NCBI GenBank assembly: GCA_002407855.1
Contig: DHPF01000008.1
Span: 75,715-139,714, forward strand
DNA from: Bacteroidales bacterium UBA5371
Lineage (GTDB): Bacteria; Bacteroidota; Bacteroidia; Bacteroidales; P3
Length of the DNA stretch: 64,000 nucleotides
Direction of reading: 5' to 3'
Positions 61,040 through 64,000 of this stretch are shown in pieces (positions within the stretch are counted from its first letter, which is position 1; each line of letters starts with the position of its first letter). The translations under genes and the position numbers were made by a program. The notes below the pieces were generated by a model that did not search any database, had not been told where the DNA came from, and saw nothing but the letters and a program-made list of their open reading frames with translations.

Positions 61040-61047
61040 TATCTTTG
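61040..61047 (+). promoter_or_regulatory. -7 element for the TerB-DnaJ gene
   Basis: TATCTTTG followed by CA, 20 bases before the ATG at 61068. The -33 box is not clear. The start is preceded by AAACAAGAATAT, the same leader word as at kce and the nuclease gene. Confidence 0.5.
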
Positions 61048-61067
61048 CATACTTAAAAAACAAGAAT

Positions 61068-61784
61068 ATGGGATTAATAAAATGGATAACAGGGCTCTTA
61101 GGCTTTCTTTTTGGTGGAGGGATAATAGGTGGGCTTATTGGTTATGCTGCTGGAAGTCTGTTGGAAGGGCTTGTTAAGAAAGAATATACCACGGGTACTC
61201 AACGTCAGGGCGATTTCTCAATCTCTCTCTTAATTCTTGCGGCTCAGGTAATGAAAACTGATGGTAAGGTAATGAGGAGTGAGTTAGAATATGTTAAGGC
61301 TTTCTTCGTAAGGAATTTTGGTGTTGAACATACAAATAATCGTTTAGAAATATTAAAAGAACTCTTAAAGAAGAATATTGATATAAATGAGGCGTGCAGC
61401 CAGATTAGAACTTCTTTAAACTATTCCAATAGATTACAATTACTTCATTATTTGTTCGGAATAGCTTGTGCAGATGTTGCGTGCTCGCAAAAGGAAAGAG
61501 ATATGATACATTATATTTCTCAATTGCTTTGGCTCAATGAGGCAGACTACAAAACAATTGAGGCAATGTATTTCAAGAATTCCGACTCCGACTATACTAT
61601 TTTGCAGATTGATAAGAATGCAACCAATGAAGAAATTAAACGCTCGTACAGAAAATTAGCTAAGAAGTATCATCCTGATAAGCTTTCTTCTTTGGGTGAA
61701 GATGCAAAAAGGGCTGCTCAGGAAAAATTCCAAGAGATAAATAATGCATACGAAAGAATAAAGAAAGCACGCAATATTATATAA
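61068..61784 (+). CDS. TerB/DnaJ co-chaperone (DjlA-like)
   Basis: 238 residues: a Gly-rich hydrophobic N-terminus (LLGFLFGGGIIGGLIGYAAGSLL, probable membrane anchor), a TerB-like all-helical domain (about 45-165; LILAAQVMKTDGKVMRSELEYVKAFF and DVACSQKERDMIHYISQLLWL, with paired acidic residues that bind metal in TerB), and a C-terminal J domain with the Hsp70-activating HPD in KKYHPDKL. This is the DjlA architecture, expected to recruit DnaK at the inner membrane. Probably co-transcribed with the von Willebrand-type gene 24 bases later. Confidence 0.93.
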   Translation: MGLIKWITGLLGFLFGGGIIGGLIGYAAGSLLEGLVKKEYTTGTQRQGDFSISLLILAAQVMKTDGKVMRSELEYVKAFFVRNFGVEHTNNRLEILKELLKKNIDINEACSQIRTSLNYSNRLQLLHYLFGIACADVACSQKERDMIHYISQLLWLNEADYKTIEAMYFKNSDSDYTILQIDKNATNEEIKRSYRKLAKKYHPDKLSSLGEDAKRAAQEKFQEINNAYERIKKARNII

Positions 61785-61808
61785 AATGAACCTATAATTT
61801 AAAGAGAT

Positions 61809-63893
61809 ATGTTTGCAGAATACTCTTTGTGGTGGATAATTCCAATCTTTATTCTTAGCCTTTTAATAACGGCTATACTTTATTACTTCCCCAAACGCAG
61901 CACTCCCTATTCCCCAAACCAAAAGATAACCCTTTCAATACTTCGTTTCTTAGCCATATTTCTTAGTTTAGCTTTATTGCTTATACCAAGTTTTCGTGAT
62001 AAAGACACCATTATACAGAAGCCTATAATAGTTATAGCACAAGATAACTCCTCTTCCTTAATAATGACAAAAGACTCTTCATTCTATAAGAAGGATTACT
62101 TAGTAGCAATTGAAGACCTAAAAAAAGCTCTTGCACAGGACTACGACATAAAGTTAATGAGCTTTGGTTCTTCTGCAAAAGAAATCAACAGCACCAAAGA
62201 AATAAATTATACTGATTATAGTACAGATGTTTCCGAAGCAATACAAAGCATTAGGGATGCTTATTCTAATCTCCATCTCTCTTCAATTATACTTTGCACC
62301 GATGGTATTTCAAACAAGGGAACAAGTCCTTTGAACACAATTAACGACATTCAAGAACCTGTCTTTACCATTGCAATGGGCGACACTACAATCAAGAAAG
62401 ACCTATCCATAAGTGAGGTAAGATATAATAGAATAGCTTATCTTAATAATCAATTCCCTTTGGAAATAGTAGCTCTCTCACAAAAATCAAAAGAAAGTAA
62501 ATCTGTTTTAAGAGTAAAGAAAGATGGTGCTACTCTTTTTGAAGAGAAGTTTACAATTGACAACGAAACATTTTCAAAGAGTTTTAATACCATACTCAAA
62601 GCCGATAAGGTAGGATTACAGCGTTATACCATTTCTTTACAAGCTATGGAGAACGAACAAACCATTATCAATAACACAAGAGATATTTTCGTGGAGGTTC
62701 TTGATGGAAGACAAAAAGTTTTAATCTTAGCTTCAAGTCCTTCTCCTGATATTTCCGCTATAAAACAAGCCATAGAGAAGAACGAAAACTATGAAGTAAA
62801 GCCCTTTCTTTTTAACGATTTCAATGCCTCAATTCAAGAGTATAATATAGCAATACTACATCAAATACCCTCCAACCAAGAGCACCTCAAACTAATAGAC
62901 AAACTATTAAATGCAAATATACCCATACTATTCATTATAGGCTCTCAAACCAATCTTTCTCTCTACAACACCCTACCATTAGGAGTTAAAATATCAGAAA
63001 GCAGGCAGTCGCAAAACTCTTCAACAGGTATAATCAATTCTAACTTTACTTTATTTAGCATAAGCAAAGAAACCCAAACCCTCATAAGCCAATTCCCACC
63101 ACTTCAAGTTCCTTTTGGTAAATACAACCTCTTGCCAACCACACAAAGCTTAGCCTTTCAAAAAATAGGCTCCATAACAACCAATTATCCACTTATAGCT
63201 TTTTCAAATCATACCGACAATCGCATAGGAACTATCTTTGGAGAAGGATTTTGGAAATGGCGTTTGCAGAATTACCTTATTAACCAAACGCATCTTCAAG
63301 CCGATGAGATAATCCAGAAAAGCATACAATATCTTGCTTCAAAGGTGGATAAAAGTCGTTTTAGAGTTGCTTGTGATAATATATTCGCAATCAACCAACC
63401 AATTATTATAGAAGCAGAACTTTATAACGATGCCTACGAATTGGTAAATGAGCCAGAGGTAAAGCTAATCATTACCAACAATCAAGGGAAGAAATATCCC
63501 TTCATTTTTTCTAAAACTCTAAATGCCTACCATCTTAATTTAGGAACCTTTCCTTCGGGCAAATATAACTACACAGCTTCAACCAATTATGGTGGTAAGG
63601 CTTTCTCCGTTAATGGAACATTCTATGTGTCAGAACAAAACTTAGAGGGCATTAACCTTATTGCCGACCACAATTTACTCTATAATATTTCTGAGCAAAC
63701 CTCTGCCACTATGCACTATCCTCAAGAGATAAGTAAACTAAAAGAGCTCATTAAACAAAGAGAAGACATCAAACCACTGATTACCCAAACCATAACAAAT
63801 AAAAAACTAATTGACCAGTGGTGGTATTTATCTATCATTGTCTTGTTTTTTGTTTTAGAGTGGTTCTTGCGGAAATACTGGGGGAAACTCTAA
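61809..63893 (+). CDS. Membrane protein with von Willebrand factor A-like domain
   Basis: 694 residues: two N-terminal helices (about 8-24 and 40-60), a vWA-type region (about 72-200) starting VIAQDNSSSLIM, where the D-x-S-x-S-like DNSSS is a MIDAS metal site, then beta sandwich and Rossmann-like glutamine-amidotransferase-type segments (VLILASSPSPDISAIKQAIEKN), and a last membrane helix (about 668-687) before a basic end. The layout resembles the large BatA/BatB-neighbour membrane proteins of Bacteroidetes, whose role in envelope stress is poorly defined. The MIDAS Thr and second Asp could not be placed with certainty. Confidence 0.82.
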   Translation: MFAEYSLWWIIPIFILSLLITAILYYFPKRSTPYSPNQKITLSILRFLAIFLSLALLLIPSFRDKDTIIQKPIIVIAQDNSSSLIMTKDSSFYKKDYLVAIEDLKKALAQDYDIKLMSFGSSAKEINSTKEINYTDYSTDVSEAIQSIRDAYSNLHLSSIILCTDGISNKGTSPLNTINDIQEPVFTIAMGDTTIKKDLSISEVRYNRIAYLNNQFPLEIVALSQKSKESKSVLRVKKDGATLFEEKFTIDNETFSKSFNTILKADKVGLQRYTISLQAMENEQTIINNTRDIFVEVLDGRQKVLILASSPSPDISAIKQAIEKNENYEVKPFLFNDFNASIQEYNIAILHQIPSNQEHLKLIDKLLNANIPILFIIGSQTNLSLYNTLPLGVKISESRQSQNSSTGIINSNFTLFSISKETQTLISQFPPLQVPFGKYNLLPTTQSLAFQKIGSITTNYPLIAFSNHTDNRIGTIFGEGFWKWRLQNYLINQTHLQADEIIQKSIQYLASKVDKSRFRVACDNIFAINQPIIIEAELYNDAYELVNEPEVKLIITNNQGKKYPFIFSKTLNAYHLNLGTFPSGKYNYTASTNYGGKAFSVNGTFYVSEQNLEGINLIADHNLLYNISEQTSATMHYPQEISKLKELIKQREDIKPLITQTITNKKLIDQWWYLSIIVLFFVLEWFLRKYWGKL

Positions 63894-64000
63894 ACCAGCT
63901 TGATAAGGAGTTTTTTTGAGTATATTTTTATTCTAAATTTGATTGAAAAAAGATATAAAACCATCAAAAAAATCCTAACGCCTATTGAAATAAATCCCAA

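Overview
The window reads as chromosomal DNA of an anaerobic, amino-acid- and peptide-fermenting member of the Bacteroidetes, most likely Bacteroidales. The DNA is AT-rich. Translation starts follow A-rich leaders rather than Shine-Dalgarno sites, and several genes are preceded by the phylum-specific promoter (TTTG, about 19-20 bases, TAnnTTTG). Lineage markers include a gliding-motility/type IX secretion C-terminal domain, an S46 dipeptidyl-peptidase and a carboxypeptidase-regulatory-like surface protein. No tRNA, rRNA, CRISPR array, transposase or phage gene was seen.

Layout. 1-8 kb: cut-off M20 dipeptidase, polytopic membrane protein, ValS, MuiA-like DUF4139 protein. 8-16 kb: GTP-type PEP carboxykinase, a type IX cargo protein, GH20 hexosaminidase, AroK, TsaD. 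16-28.6 kb: TamB-like giant, methylglyoxal synthase, S46 peptidase, degenerate FGE-like protein, DusB, cytidine deaminase, universal stress protein, SDR, RecR. 28.6-38 kb: sodium symporter, ABC-F plus NhaA behind a structured leader with two tiny upstream ORFs, a CarboxypepD_reg-like protein, HydG with a TM1266-type regulator, CPBP protease. 38-43.5 kb: an alpha/beta hydrolase with a stop near its natural start, an AT-rich Sll1717-like ATPase, RecG. 43.5-47.1 kb: lysine-fermentation genes (CoA-transferase subunit A, Kal, Kce) split by a restriction-modification pair. 47.8-53 kb: ADP-forming acyl-CoA synthetase, two membrane proteins, a porin-like protein, DapF. 53-55 kb: two orphan secreted proteins among decayed duplicated DNA. 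55-64 kb: TrkH/TrkA, threonine catabolism (Kbl and threonine dehydrogenase), ZIP transporter, TerB-DnaJ protein, von Willebrand-type membrane protein.

Physiology. Peptides are trimmed by the S46 and M20 enzymes. Threonine goes to glycine plus acetyl-CoA. Lysine goes towards acetoacetate and butyrate-type products through Kce, Kal and a CoA-transferase. The ADP-forming synthetase could recover ATP from acyl-CoA, and HydG indicates an [FeFe]-hydrogenase elsewhere in the genome.

The most unusual feature is a family of intergenic tandem arrays, found at twelve places, with unit spacing of 21 bp (ten arrays) or 22 bp (two arrays). Several have dyad-symmetric units. The 21-bp arrays also keep one stop-free frame that reads as heptads; one of them, at 60141-60227, is a complete 28-codon ORF. 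Second is the restriction-modification pair lodged inside the lysine operon.
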